DNA of 64,000 nt from Gnetum montanum. Its lineage: Eukaryota; Streptophyta; Gnetopsida; Gnetales; Gnetaceae. Positions 31,430-43,532 of the stretch are shown here, in pieces. Positions within the stretch are counted from its first letter, which is position 1; each line of letters opens with the position of its first letter. A model generated the notes under the pieces. The model saw nothing but the letters and a program-made list of their open reading frames with translations, searched no databases and was not told where the DNA came from. The stretch spans positions 348,983-412,982 of the forward strand of contig MNCI01024146.1 of the NCBI GenBank assembly GCA_015680685.1. The letters are read 5' to 3'. Made by a program: the position numbers and the translations under genes.

Positions 31430-32957
31430 CAGCCAACATTATATTAGCCAAATTACAAAATCCTAGTGAAAAATGTGCTAATTGGGTTATAAATTACAAG
31501 AATTTAATATTCAATGAAAGGTAGCCAAGTTAGCTAGAGGAATTGGTCTTGCCAAGCTAATGGCCCAAGGCTCAACATTTGAAAATTATGATATACCTAT
31601 AGAAAAAGAATCAATACCACTTCACATACTACCCATTGATGAGGTGAAGAATATCCCATTTTCTCCTAACCAATTACATGACCCATAGTGCAGTGATATT
31701 AAATTTTATTTAAACTTTTACCATTATCGTTCAAATTTACCTAGATATAAAAGAAAGATCTTAGTATCTAAATGTTCTAAGTTTACTCTAATTAGTGGTG
31801 AGCTATTTAGGAAGAATTTCCAAGGAATATACATTAAATGCTTAGACCAAGAACAAGCTAATGATTCTTTGAAACAACTACATGAGAAAGGACATATACG
31901 ATATCATTCGTTAGTACATAAAATCACTAGAGCATGTTACTATTGGCCTACTATGATTAATGATGCTTATAACTTAGTTAAAACTTATGCACAATGTCAA
32001 ATGTTTAAAGGGAAAGATTCCAAAAGTTCAGCACCCTTATGACCTATAATGGAAACTAGACCATTTGCACAATGGGCTTTAGATTTTATTGGAGTGATTA
32101 ATCTATTATCAATAGCCCAACATAATTTTATCTTAATAATGACTAATTATTACACACATTGATTAGAAGTGAAAGAAACTAAAACTATAACATCTTGTGA
32201 AGTTATTCTATTTTTAGAAAACAATATAATTTCTAGATATGGATATCCTAATGCTTTAGTAGTCAATAATGAACCAACATGCATTTCTATAAAGTTTACA
32301 AATTGGGCTAGAGAACATAATATTATTTTCAAAGCTATAATTGAATATTATTCACAAGGTAATGGTTTAGCTGAGTCATCCAATAAAATTATATTAGATG
32401 GAATTAAAAAGATGAAAACTCAAAATCCACGAACATGGCATGAAAAATTAAAATGGGTAGTATGGGCTAATAGAATTCATTATAAAGAGTTAATCAAATC
32501 TACACCATATGATTTAGTATATGGACAAGAACCAATATTACTAATAAATTTGCAAATTCCTACATATGAGTTTTTCTTGGATCATTTACCAACTGATGAA
32601 CATTTAATCACATGTACATATGATATTTGGAATTTAGAACTTAAAAGGATCAAAGCAATTGAAAGCCTATTTAATCATCAACAAACTATTAAAATATGGT
32701 TTGATAAGAAGTATGCAACTAAATTTTTTCAAGTAGGTGATCTAGTCCTTAAGAGCGATAGAGCATCTAGTTAAATAGGTCCCCAAACTAAGTTTTCTCC
32801 TATGTGGTCAGGCCCATACCAAGTCACAGATTTCATTGGCCCCAATGTTTATAAAATTGCTGATTTGTAAGGATACAAGTTAAATAGCAATTTTAATGCA
32901 ATTCATTTAAACCATTTCTACTTAGGTGTCCCTCGTGAACACTTAGTAGATCCTTAG
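31430..32957 (+). pseudogene. gypsy pol fragment: RNase H end and integrase (Tat/Ogre-like)
   Basis: One mostly open frame with a few stops. It starts in the RNase H tail (KLARGIGLAKLMAQGS) and continues through the integrase zinc domain (LHEKGHIRYHS ... RACYYWPTMINDAYNLVKTYAQCQ, where the first Cys of the CxxC reads Y). The catalytic core follows: the first Asp is present in WALDFIG; the second motif, normally DNG, reads VVNNEP with Asp changed to Asn; the Glu is present in YSQGNGLAES. The C-terminal part has TWHEKLKWVVWANRIH, STPYDLVYGQEP and the SGPYQV ... NAIHLNHFYL end. The order and these words fit the Tat/Ogre side of gypsy. It is non-functional. No LTR of this element was found. Confidence 0.85.
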
Positions 32958-34120
32958 TTACATGCTTTCTTCTCATTTTTCATGCATTTCATTTGTATAT
33001 AGTCGCATTTGCATATTTTCCTTGCATTTCCATCATCTTCTCATGTGAGTTAGGTCTGCCATCATCTCTTTTTCAGCATATTGGGTTTGGTTTCATATAT
33101 TTGTGCTTTTCAAATATGATTTTAATGATCATTGTGATCATTTGGATTACTAGGCATTGGATCATTATAACACCATTTGAAAATAATAAAAATATTATGC
33201 TCTCTATATGTTATTCTTGTTATATCATATTACTATTGTATAAAACCTTATTTATATAACATATTTCAATAATTCTATGATTTTTCCTAATCTATTTCAA
33301 GGTTTTGGTTTATTAGTTATGTTGGATTATGGAGAATGAGATTTATGCTAACTTAATATATTATTATCATGGTCATGTAAATGTAGGACATGTGAGGTTG
33401 GAGAATGGTTAGCCATAATTACTAGGTAACCTTAGAAAATTCATTTTCCCTCTCTAAAGCCCTAACCCTCAAGTGTGATGATTTGTGGCTATCTTGTCAG
33501 CAACAAGGTGAAGTGAGTTCCTCTCCACTTGAGAACCCTTAGTCACCCAGGAGACCTTTTATGATGCTTTCTAGCTTATAATTAAAGGCACATGTAGGAG
33601 GGTTGAACTGCATCATGGGCAAAGTTTTCGAAAGGACCATGTTCTTTGATAGTGTAGCTAATTAACCAAACCTTGTGTTGGAATTCCTATCTTAAGAATG
33701 AAGTGTACCATGAGTAAAGTTTCTTGAAAAAAAAAAAGAACGAGAACCATGTTCTTTGGTCATGTAATAAGTTCTTAAGTGTGATGGGGTTCAGCAGCAA
33801 TCCTCACCCTACACTTCACTCCCTTTGATCCAACCAATAATAATAATAACAAAATTCTCTCATACCCTTTCCTAATTTTTCTCAATTTATCTCATATATC
33901 CTTATGCCTTTTTCTAATTTTACCATTACTTTATTCAAAACAAATTGCATGATACATAGCATTGCTTTTAAGAAGTATCATGAGGGTTATTAGTCATGTC
34001 ATCAATAGATTAAAATTCCAAAAGGCCATAATTTTTGTTGTCTGAAAGACAATAATTTTTGTTGTCTGCGTATTTGTGTATTTTATTGGGGAAACGGTAA
34101 GATGATTATAACTAGGTTGA
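32958..34120. other. non-coding DNA after the pol fragment
   Basis: T/A-rich sequence, probably the 3' untranslated region of the Tat-like element at its left end. The words accatgttctttg recur near 33640 and 33745 in similar contexts. A short (aat)n run lies near 33838. No gene recognised. Confidence 0.4.
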
Positions 34121-34386
34121 TGATGAGTACGAGGTACCAAACTCGCTTAAATATGGAACTGAAAGTCAAGATTTATGGGAATCTGGGATCATGGGTGAAT
34201 CCAATACATAACTGAAAATACATTTGAAGTTTGTGGGTCATCATCTTGTCAAAAGAAATTTTACGGGAAATTCCTTTTCATGACAATGAAGCTGTGATGA
34301 GCTAACCTAAATGACGTCCATTTCCTGGTGATGCACACAACTGCTCGGTATTGGTTGGATCGGGCCGATACACGGTGCTTACTTAG

Positions 34387-34533
34387 AGTTGCTCGTTTGC
34401 CATAGTTGCTTCTATGATAACCTTCACAGAATTTCTGCCCACTCACACCGAATCAGATGCTTCGAATTTGTATTTTATCAGTGCTGGGGATGGCCCGTGC
34501 ACTTTGGTAGATAAGAGGCCTCTGCTTCAGCAG
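34387..34533 (+). pseudogene. exon-like block of unknown gene
   Basis: A 147-bp block, open for 49 codons, is preceded by cttacttag and followed by gtatgcc, so it has AG/GT borders. Its translation (about 49 residues, including TFTEFLPTHTESDAS and FISAGDGPCTLVDK) matches nothing I recognise. Base composition is clearly richer in G+C than the surroundings. It may be a captured or relic host exon. The strand is not certain, because the minus strand is also open for 61 codons at 34261-34446. Confidence 0.3.
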
Positions 34534-34876
34534 GTATGCCACAAGGAATGAGTATTCTATTGGTACTCACGCACTAGTAAAATATTTTCGAAACCAGTGA
34601 AAACCATAAATGAAAATTTGTGAAAAGATTAAGATTAAAGATTTCAACCTGCAACATTTGCTATAATATGTGCTTAACTTTTTAGTTTTCCACTTTAAAC
34701 ATATTATACAAGACAGTATCAAACGCTTTAATCATAGAACAAAAGCCAATATAGACCCCACTCCTACTCGTTCTTGCAAGACTAAAGAGGAATTTGAAAT
34801 TGAAATATTGAAAGTCTAGGGATCCCCTAAAGTTTTCCCTGTTCAAAACCCACAACCATTATGTAACCATGCTGTA

Positions 34877-35104
34877 TTACGTTGTTAATTTATGCATAGG
34901 ATTCCTTTCCCTTTCATAAAAGCATAGTTGTTTGAGGCCCGTAAATTTTACTCTGAAATTTTGAACTTTAAACCCTCTCAAATAAGCCACTATGCCGATA
35001 AGTGAAGATGGAAGCATAAGCCGAGGAGAATGATGTGCAATTTGCAGTGAGTTCAGAAAACTGCAACGGTAAATGGAGTTTGCCGAAGGTGGCAGAAGCA
35101 ACAA
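34877..35104 (-). CDS. short open frame, unknown
   Basis: A 75-codon frame on the minus strand (start MLLLPPSANSIYRCSF) in the same non-repetitive island as the exon-like block. It has a hydrophobic start and no recognised domain. It could be a first-exon fragment or chance; there is no supporting evidence beyond the open frame and low-repeat context. Confidence 0.15.
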   Translation of the reverse strand: MLLLPPSANSIYRCSFLNSLQIAHHSPRLMLPSSLIGIVAYLRGFKVQNFRVKFTGLKQLCFYERERNPMHKLTT

Positions 35105-35380
35105 TGTGTAACATAGGTTGATGAATGTTGGTGGTTTATAATAGGTTACACTATCTTGCTAATGACTTGCTGGTTCCTTTTGCCAATGATTAGTCACTGA
35201 AAATAACAAACTTTCTGCCGATTTTTGAATGTACAGCAAGTCGCTTTGAAATGGTAAAATTCTGACACAAGGGAATGAAATAATATATAACACTATGAAT
35301 TGTATGCCTTATGTTTCGCGTAGTTTCCAACTTTCTAACTTTTCTTTTCCATTATATTATCATTTTTCATGGTATACTCA

Positions 35381-35482
35381 CCTTTCATACATAGACTTCA
35401 ACATATATTTAAAACCTTTCATACATAGACTTCAACATATATTTAAAACCTTTCGTACATAGACTTCAACATATATTTAAAA
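35381..35482 (+). repeat. 34-bp tandem repeat, three copies
   Basis: Three head-to-tail units begin at 35381, 35415 and 35449, each starting cctttc(a/g)tacatagactt and ending atatttaaaa. They are nearly identical (one visible difference). The repeat lies just left of element I and may belong to the LTR of copia element J. Confidence 0.9.
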
Positions 35483-35504
35483 AAAGTTGTGTGAATATCA
35501 TAAA

Positions 35505-36277
35505 TGATGAGTGGTTAGATACCCTACACTCAACCATAAGAATATGAGCGTTACACGTGCGTGATCAGGTCGAACTCCACAGACGAACTAGTTGTGGCAT
35601 CTAGATAGTTAACCTTAGGTTGCAGTTCGTTGTCTTCCCACCTGGACTAGTATTATCTTTGTCACATATGGTTTAGTCCAAAGTGAGGTGTATGATGTGA
35701 TTTCTAATCTAACGCTACTCCTAAAGGCAATGGAAAGTAATATTAACTAAGCTAAGAGAGAAAAGATGAGAGAGAATCTAGCTAGCCTAAGTGCGATGAG
35801 CATTTGTCCTTAATCATTCATACACATCTTGAACTTCGTGCACGACTGCCACTAGGATCACCAAGCGCAGATCCTAGATACACTATTGGGTTACCAAGTA
35901 GTCACAGTTAAATGCTCATGATTAAATCGTACTCATTCTGCATTACGAGGAGATAAGGGTGAAGAGAGATTAATCATCTAGGAAAGCAATTAAACATTCA
36001 ACAGTAATCAAATCCTATTTAGCTTAGTCCACATGCTACAAGGTTTATCAAAAAGTTTGTCTTTATTGCTATACGAAAATATGTGCTCAGGTACAATTCG
36101 CTCGAATAGAGATCCATTCACTTTGAAACTCCTACTATGGGCACATAGAAATTATTCTATCTCTAGAATGGCAAAATGGCAAGAGATTAGCTAAGGTCTA
36201 AATCTAGATGGAGAAACAAAGGAGAGCCGCCTCTTATTTATAGAACTAGCGAGGGGATGCGATATCGCATCCCATCA
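35505..36277 (-). repeat. element I 3' LTR
   Basis: Begins tgatgagtggttagatac and ends gcatcccatca. Its U3 has just one GATATC dyad (gatgcgatatcgcatc, 36256-36271), whereas the 5' LTR has about four dyads over some 90 bp. The rest aligns well with 40724-41557. The polypurine tract lies at 36278-36286 (tacccccat in this orientation). Confidence 0.9.
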
Positions 36278-38168
36278 TACCCCCATGACTAAATAAAAAC
36301 TCGTCCTCGAGTTCCTTACAAAATATTGGGAAGGTATGGGATTATTAACTCAAATGGAACTAATGGTGAATGGAATGACATGTGAATGGATCATCATTAC
36401 AGAACATGACAAAAACTGGTGTTCATGACAACAAGAGTGAACACCTTATACATTTTGACATTAAGCCTTATTTGGCAGCTGAGAAAGAGAGAGAGAGAAA
36501 GAAGTTTTGCTGCTGCCAATGCCAAGATTGTGCCTTTTTTTGTCCATCCATAAGCGCGACATCGATCTTGCTCTTTGCATAGTTGCTTCAACACCGATCC
36601 ATTCCAAGTGTTCCCTCCAGATCCACTCTATTGTTGTATTATTGTCATCGGCACACACAACATAGTCTTTATATTAACAAGGGTAAATGAATCACAATGT
36701 AGTTGATACCTTCCTTCGATGAAAGATTCATTGGTTGAGTTGTGGTATGGCTGATACGAGTCTAGAGATATATTCATGGTGACTACCAAAGGTGTAGGGG
36801 TTAGGAGAAAATCAAAAAAATTTGGGTATGAACCCCCATGACTAAGAGCGAACCTCTGGTAGTGATAGAATGGAGAAAGAATAAAGAACAAGAAAGATGG
36901 AGAAAAAGAAACAACTATAACGTCAATGAAATGGATATCAAGATGGAAATTAACAAAATAGAGGTAAGTGCAAAATGTTAAGGGAAATAATTTAACTGGT
37001 GCACCAAATAGAAATGCTAGTGGATCCTCCCCAAAGAAGGCTCATGCCCTTAATGCCCTAACAAACCCACATTCGAAGAGTCCGTAGGCTCTCAGAATGT
37101 CATTTGGAACAAGAGTTAAAGTTTTAACCACAAGAATTTACCAAAAAGAAAACAATGCATCAACCAAAGTATACACTAATGATATAACCGACAATGAGGT
37201 GAAGGATGGAGAGAAGAGAATGGAACGGAATACCAAGAACAAGATGGTGTACAGCCCCTTATGTAGTTAATGATTAATGTGACTTAGTAGATCCCATTCC
37301 AAGTCCAGGCTCAAACAAATCACATCCAGTGACTTTGCATTAATGCATTCGGCCAATCTAGCCCCTTGAAGTAACAAGAATACCTTCCCTAAAGAGCCAC
37401 CACCATTCTGATGAAACAAAGAAGGATAGAATGGGAAGCGAGAAAGGCCTTAGTTAATCGGAACATTTTTATTTTAATTCCATAACCAATGCTTGTAGCC
37501 TAAATGATTATTTTGTCTAAGAGGTGTGCTTTGAATTCTCACTATTTTTTTTTTTTGGTTTTATGTGTTTATGCGTGAGAACCACACCATGCAAAGACTT
37601 TGTTATTTTTATTTGCTCAACTTCCTGATAATTGAATAACGTTGAAATGGTAAGAAAACTCAAGAAGAAAACATCCGAGTAGCCAAGAGAATGGCTAACA
37701 CAAATACATCAAGTTCCCTTGAAGCCACACCCTTATCAATCCTTGAGTCCTTTCTTAGTTTGAGAAATGCCCAGTCACCGATTCGTTGATAGTTCTTATT
37801 TAGAAAGGGACTATACATTTCCAAGCTGAGAGAGACCATAGCAATTTGTGGATGTATGGATGAAGTGAACTCATTGCCTGTCATATCAAAAGAACCATAC
37901 TTTAGTATCAACATCATAACTTAAAGGTAAAAACCAAACATTAGCAATCAATGGAATACAGTTCATACCATTTGCAGAGCACTTATTAAGTGAAAAACTT
38001 AACAAAACAAAATAAATAAACACACAAAGAAATGAAAGAGCATAACGATGTTGCAAAACAAAAACTTAAAATACAAAAAGATAAAATAATAAATTAAAAG
38101 GTGAAAAAATAGAAAACAAAAAGTTGAAAAATTAAAGAATCAGAAAAATATTTATTAATTCAGTGTTG
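36278..38168 (-). other. element I 3' untranslated region
   Basis: Non-coding on the element strand. It shares blocks with A, E and L, including accacaccatgcaaagac, gtgtgctttgaatt, and a region near 37850-37900 (ttcacttcatccatacatcc on the element strand) that marks the deletion junction in E. Short frames here have no recognised domain. Confidence 0.6.
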
Positions 38169-40582
38169 TTAGAATGGATGATACCCCCCATACCAAAATG
38201 GTTGAGCATGACTAGAATCAATAAATGGAATATTGGGATCCTTGTGTATTGGAAATATTGGGACCTGGTCATACTGACCCCATTGGGATTCACACACTTA
38301 ATTATAGTTACCATAGTGGGGCAAGTTATAAGATGTAGTTTCTGGATAACGAGTTGACCCACTATGATAATTGGGATCGTTAGATGATATGCAAAGATCA
38401 AGATGTCATCCTCCATGGCTGTATTCATTGGGCCATATGGTTGTTGGAGTGTTAAGTGGTGGCCTTGATGAGGTAACATGAGGCGTTGGGTTTGAAGAGG
38501 AAGATGCACCACAATGTTGGGTTTGTGCTAAGTTGGTGGATGCAATGGTTCTTGAACTGTGGTGTCCCTTTCGACAGTCATGTCTAAAGAAGAGATGCTT
38601 TCGATGTTGTGAAGAACCTCCACTACTATTGGGAGTACCAGCACAAGTAACATTTTTGGGTTGGTGCTGTGGTGCAAAAACTTCAGGAATAGTTGATGGT
38701 GATGTAGAAGGAGGGAAAGGATGAGAATGTTGAAAATTAGGAGAAGTGTGAGGTACAAAAGGCATTGGTTGTGTTGAGGACATGAGATGATAGTATTGAG
38801 GAGAATGATAATGCAGTTGTGATGTAGGAGGGGGTGAAGTATGAAAATATTGAGGTTGAGGATAAGTGTGATAAGTGTAAGGCACATGAGGTGGTGATCT
38901 TGTTGGCAAGGATATGGGTGGATAGTACTCAGGAGAATGATAACAATGAGGTGAGGTAGAGGATGATGAGATTGATGGAGAAATAGGGTTTTGAACATAA
39001 TAATAAGCATTTGGCATTGGGGCATACGAAGGGTATGGTCCAGTTGGCGGTGGCCTCCCCCATGACTGAGGTTTTTTCCACTGTGGTTGAACCGAATATT
39101 TTTGTATNNNNNNNNNNNNNNNNNNNNNNNNNNNNNNNNNNNNNNNNNNNNNNNNNNNNNNNNNNNNNNNNNNNNNNNNNNNNNNNNNNNNNNNNNNNAA
39201 TATGTGAAATTGGTAGTTGAGCTCTTATTCTTATGATCTTCTGCCCTTTGTTTCGATTGTTGTGTTGTGTCCCATCTAGTTTCTTGGTTTGGCATAACTC
39301 TTCCTCTAATGATGTTGGCATATTCTCCACATCTTTCATGTACCCAGTCTACCATCTTATTGACCTTTGTCTCAAATTCATCTAATGATTGTAGGATGGG
39401 CAAAGATGATTTCACCTCCTTGAAGTGAGTGGATTTCTCCTCTTTATGATTATGGACCCTTGTTAAGTTGAGATTTTGGTCCTGTTGAGAACTTTCAACA
39501 TTCTCCGATTTGGCTACTTCTCCTTCTTCTTTTGCTACCTGATTAATAAGCTCTTGTAATTGATGGGTTCATAGTTAGTATAGTTGACCTTGGGCATACA
39601 TTCCTAAGGTCTCTCTTGTTTCATTACGTAGCCCATCAATGATATGATTCATTAGCCTTTCTTCAAAGAACTCATGGCTTGTATAGTTGTTTAACAATGT
39701 GTAATATCTTTCTAAGGCCATGTCCAAGGGTTCATGTTGTGCTTGTTTCCACTCTTGGATTTGTTTCCTCAAGGCTGACACTCTTGCGTAGGTTTGATAT
39801 CTTTCATTAAAAGCTTCTACCATTGTTGGCCAACATCATATTGAATTTGGTTTTAACGATCTATACCATACTTTTGCTTCGCCAACGAGTGTCATAGGGA
39901 ATATCTTAATTTTTTGCCACCTGTTATCAATGTTGTTCCATGTGTAGGCATTGTAGAAGTCTTGTAAATGATGTTGTGGACCTGAATCATAGCCTCCTAG
40001 AAACTTGGAAAATTTGTTTAAATCGAGCCTAGGTAGACGACTCTCTTTATGATGCCTACGTGAGATTCGAATAGCCTCTTGTATTTACATTAGGCTCCTA
40101 GTGGCCAATAGGGGTTCATCGTCATCAAGTAAGTTGTGTGTTCGTGTGTTGGGACGATGTTTCCTTTGTTTATGTTAGTGTTCTTGATTTCCTTTGTGAG
40201 CTCGAGTTTTAGTTCTACGCCAATCCCTTGAAAGATAGTCATCCGTATCACAATCTGACGTTGAAGGAGTAGAGGAAGAGAAGGAACTGCAGAACTCATT
40301 ATGACTTTTGTAAGCCTTTCAATCATCCCCAAGAAAATTCTTGTTAATTATTGAGAAGGTCCTAGGCCTTTCAGTCTTCCTCGTTCTATGGGATGTCTCA
40401 TCCTTACTAGAGGTGTCAAATTTGGATGATGAGAGTCTTTGAGTATCATTGGGGTGTTCATAAACAGAAGGAACTCTTGCATAAGGTTTTGTACTCCAAT
40501 CTTCATTGTTAGCTAATTTGTTGGTTCTGCAATGAATTTCCTCACTAAGTGTGGCATTATCGTGGTCTTGTAGGAGAGACAT
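38169..40582 (-). pseudogene. gag pseudogene (element I), with assembly gap
   Basis: Minus-strand frame from MSLLQDHDNATLSEE to FWYGGYHPF. It follows the same plan as D: charged N-terminus, DDDEPLLATRSLM, LPRLDLNKFSKFLGG, the capsid core (HHLQDFYNAYTWNN, VWYRSLKPNS, MVEAFNERYQTYARVSALRK, EPLDMALERYYTLLN), a coiled segment (LPILQSLDEFETKVNKMVD), then the zinc-knuckle region, which falls in the gap. After that come the Pro/Tyr/His-rich region and the C-terminal VCESQWGQYDQVPIFP block. Only a few stops are visible (for example after FLGDD), so it is the least decayed gag here. N bases at 39108-39198 hide about 30 residues. Confidence 0.85.
39108..39198. other. assembly gap (91 N)
   Basis: A run of 91 N inside the gag of element I, where the zinc knuckle should be. 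The gap length may not be real, so frame continuity across it cannot be judged. Confidence 0.95.
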
Positions 40583-40704
40583 GGTTGTGCAATTGTGTGT
40601 GAATTTATATGTTACTTTTAATCATTATTTCTTTCTAAGAAATATATCCTTAATTCGTTTACAACAACCTTGTATGATATAACTAATCTAGATAACTAGC
40701 ACCA

Positions 40705-40723
40705 TCCCCGACAATGGTGTCAA
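40705..40723 (-). other. primer-binding site, tRNA-Asp-like (element I)
   Basis: On the element strand it reads ttgacaccattgtcgggga. The 3' half (cgggga) is closer to the tRNA-Asp site than in D or E. Confidence 0.75.
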
Positions 40724-41557
40724 TGATGAGTGGCGAGATACCCCTACACTCAACCATAGGAATACAAGTGTTACACGTGCAATCTAGTCGAACTCCATAG
40801 ACGGACTAGTTGTGGCATCTAGATAGCTAGCCTTAGGTCACAGTTTGCTATCTTCCCACCTAGACTAGTATTATCTTTGTCACATATGGTTTAGTCCGCA
40901 GTGAGGTGTATGATGTGATTTCTAATCTAACACTACTCTTGAAGGCAATGGAAAGTAATATTAACTAAGCTAAGAGAGAAAGGGTGAGAGAGAATCTAGC
41001 TAGCCTAAGTTCAATGAGCATCCATCCTTAATCATTCGTACACATTCTAAACTTTGTGCACGACTGCCACTAGGATCATCAAGCACAGATCCTAGGTACA
41101 CTACTGGGTTACCAAGTAGTCACACTTAAATGCTTGTGATTAAATCGTACTCATTCCGCATTACGAGGAGATAAGGGTGAAGAGAGATTAATCATCTAGA
41201 AAAATAATTAAACATTCAATAGTAAGCAAATCCTATTTAGCTTAGTCCACATGCTGCAAGGTTTATCAGAAAGTTCGTCTTTATTACCGCATGCAAATGT
41301 GTGCTCAAGTACAATTTGCTCGAATACAGATCCGTTCACTTTGAGACTCCTACTGTGGGCACATGGAAATTATTCTATCTCTAGAATGGCAAAATGACAA
41401 GAGTTTAGCTAAGGTCTAAATCTAGATGGAAAAACAAGGGAGAGCTACCTCTTATTTATAGAATTGGTGGTAGGCCATGATATCGTGTATGCGATATTGC
41501 AGAGAAAGACACAATATTGTGTATGCGATATTATGTACGCGATATTGCGTCCCATCA
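40724..41557 (-). repeat. element I 5' LTR
   Basis: Begins tgatgagtggcgagatac and ends gcgtcccatca. Its U3 cassette (41468-41550) has GATATC/GATATT dyads: catgatatcgtgtatgcgat, then cacaatattgtgtatgcgat, then tacgcgatattgcg. It is about 60 bp longer than the 3' LTR, nearly all in this cassette. Confidence 0.9.
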
Positions 41558-41562
41558 ATAAA

Positions 41563-42085
41563 TAAAATTTGGCATAAAACATTGATCAAAATATGCATAT
41601 ATAACCAAATTGGACAAAATCAGTAAAATCTAGAAAGAAACTAAAAAACTAACCTCCAGCCATTGGTGCTCTTATTTGGACTGCATGAACATGTTTTGGA
41701 GAGAGTTTTGGATTTTTCTATCACATTAATGCTCAACAATGACGGTGTATGGAGACTCTAAGTGTTTGTGATAGGGACTAAAAACTATAACATTGTCATG
41801 AGTTTTATATTCTAGTGTCATTTTTCCTTCCATCAAAAGCATTTGATAGGCCAAAAAATCCATTGCCAAGTATTAACTTCTATTTAAATTAGAAATATAA
41901 GATCATTCTTGTGAAAACCATTACAACAAATTTAGTTTGTTTTAAATTTGAAACCATTTGTTTTTTATAACGCATAAATGGTTACGTTGAAACTTTCCAT
42001 AATGTGTAAATGTAATGAAACCATTTGGTTTCCATAATGTGTAAATGGTTACATTAAAACCTTTCATAATGCATAAATGATTACA
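41563..42085 (-). repeat. copia element J 3' LTR (part), with internal tandem units
   Basis: On the minus strand, the purine tract gaagtgggagaa (about 42086-42097) is followed by the LTR start tgtaatcatttatgc at 42085. The first 120 bp (41966-42085) hold four units of 20-35 bp built on cataatg(c/t)(a/g)taaatg. The far end is displaced by element I and was not located. Confidence 0.6.
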
Positions 42086-42394
42086 TTCTCCCACTTCATC
42101 TCCATATTTAACCTAATATCCATCAAACCCAGCTTTTAAGAAATAAATACATTAATTATGTGGATAGTTTCTCTACATGTGAGTATTTTATTTTATTTAT
42201 TACAATGTATTATTTCTCAAATTTAATTTCTTATTTGATAATTAAACTTTATAAATAAACCCAATGTCTATTTTAGGTCTTGTTATATGTGAATTTTCTC
42301 TACTAATTATATGCACAAACTAAATATGACAAACATCACAACTGAATAAGAGTTTCATTAAGATTGTAAAATTGTAAATACAAAAAAATTACAT

Positions 42395-42508
42395 CATGGA
42401 ACCAAGTCCCATCTAAACTATATGATCCTTAAATGAATTTAGTCGCATTCCTTTTGTCAAAGATGAACTATCATCAATTTAGTGCTTATATGCTCAATGA
42501 CCACTTTC
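42395..42508 (-). pseudogene. copia RNase H, C-terminal end (element J)
   Basis: The minus-strand translation starts EEKVVIEHISTKLMIVHL, matching the end of Ty1/copia polyproteins (V-IEHI-T--M-ADPLTKG). The frame has stops. The upstream part of the same domain lies beyond element G, starting at 49314, so one gene was split by that insertion. Confidence 0.75.
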
Positions 42509-42513
42509 TCTTC

Positions 42514-43391
42514 TGATGAGTCATGAATTTGTTGGTTGTGATATCGTAGCCATGATATCATAGCCCTATTGTATCAGTAGCCATGATATCGCAATAGCCA
42601 TGATATCGTGTATACGATATCGCAGCCTGCCTCAATTTCTATAAATAATAGATGGCTTTCATAGTTTTAGGCATCTCGTTTAGTTCCTTAGCGAAGCTCT
42701 GGCAATTTTCCCCTTCCAAATATAGATTATTTTCTAGTGTCTGCCCGTAGTGTGGTGAATGTAATTGTACGACATCCTTTATTCGACTGTGACGTACTTG
42801 GACATGCTCATGACCAGAAATAAAGATCGAGATTACTTCATCATTGCAACATTCACTTTGTTATTTATTTAATTAATTTTTATTTATCTAATTGTTATTG
42901 TTATTTACTATTTTCTTAGTTAATCTCTTTCTCACCCTTCAACTCCTAGTAACGCGGAATGAGTACGACTTGATTATGAGCATTTAAGTGTGACTACTTG
43001 GTAACCCAGTGCTGTACCTAGGATCCGTGCTTGGTAATCCCAGTGGTAGTCATGCACAAAGTCCAAGATGTGTATGGATAATCAAGGAATGACTGCTCAT
43101 CATACTTAGGCTAGATTAGATTCTCTTACCCTTCCTCCTAGCTTAGCTTAGTTAATATTACTTTCCACTACCTTCAGGAGTAGCATTAGGTTAGAACACA
43201 TCATACACCTCACTCTGGACTAAACCATACATGAAAAATATAATACTAGTCCAAGTGGGAAGATAACGAACTATGACCTAAGGTTAACGATCTAGGTGCC
43301 ACAACTAGTCTGTCTGCGGAGATCGACCGGATCGCATGTGAGAACGCTCGTATTTGTATGGTTGAATGTAGGGGTATCTCGCCACCCATCA
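42514..43391 (+). repeat. element G 5' LTR
   Basis: Starts tgatgagtcatgaatttg and ends gccacccatca. GATATC dyads separated by (c)agcc words occupy 42538-42630, and TATAAATA is at 42640-42647. It is 88 bp shorter than the 3' LTR, the difference lying in the dyad cassette. Confidence 0.9.
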
Positions 43392-43410
43392 TTGGCACCG
43401 TTCCTAGGGA
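43392..43410 (+). other. primer-binding site, tRNA-Asp-like (element G)
   Basis: ttggcaccgttcctaggga directly after the LTR. It keeps tggc-ccgtt and gggga-like ends of the tRNA-Asp site, with changes. Confidence 0.7.
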
Positions 43411-43532
43411 CGGTGCTAGCTATCTAGATTAGTTATATCATACAAGGTCGCTATATAGGAATTAATGATATATCTTTTAAGAAGAATTAATTATAAAAAT
43501 TCACATACAAATTCACACATAGCTTTACAACG

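Larger units (their letters stand above)
35500..41562 (-). mobile_element. element I: gag-only LTR retrotransposon
   Basis: An antisense element with LTRs at 35505-36277 (3') and 40724-41557 (5') and a perfect TSD ATAAA (35500-35504 and 41558-41562). The internal domain holds one gag frame and about 1.9 kb of 3' untranslated DNA. It has no protease or polymerase. It sits in DNA that appears to be the 3' LTR of the antisense copia element J. A 91-bp assembly gap lies in gag. Confidence 0.9.

Noticed and set aside
33001-33260. 88-codon frame rich in Ile, Leu and Phe after the Tat-like pol, possible membrane protein or env
   Set aside because: Composition follows the T-rich base composition; no signal or family motif and no conservation visible.
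34121-34145. tgatgatgagtacgaggtacc resembling the 3' end of an antisense LTR
   Set aside because: Only about 20 bp match. The rest of the LTR, primer site and TSD are absent.
36382-36658. Overlapping short frames on both strands in the 3' untranslated region of I
   Set aside because: No conservation in A, E or L and no motif; chance.
38163-38357. plus-strand frame in element I
   Set aside because: Antisense to the gag C-terminal block, which explains its openness.
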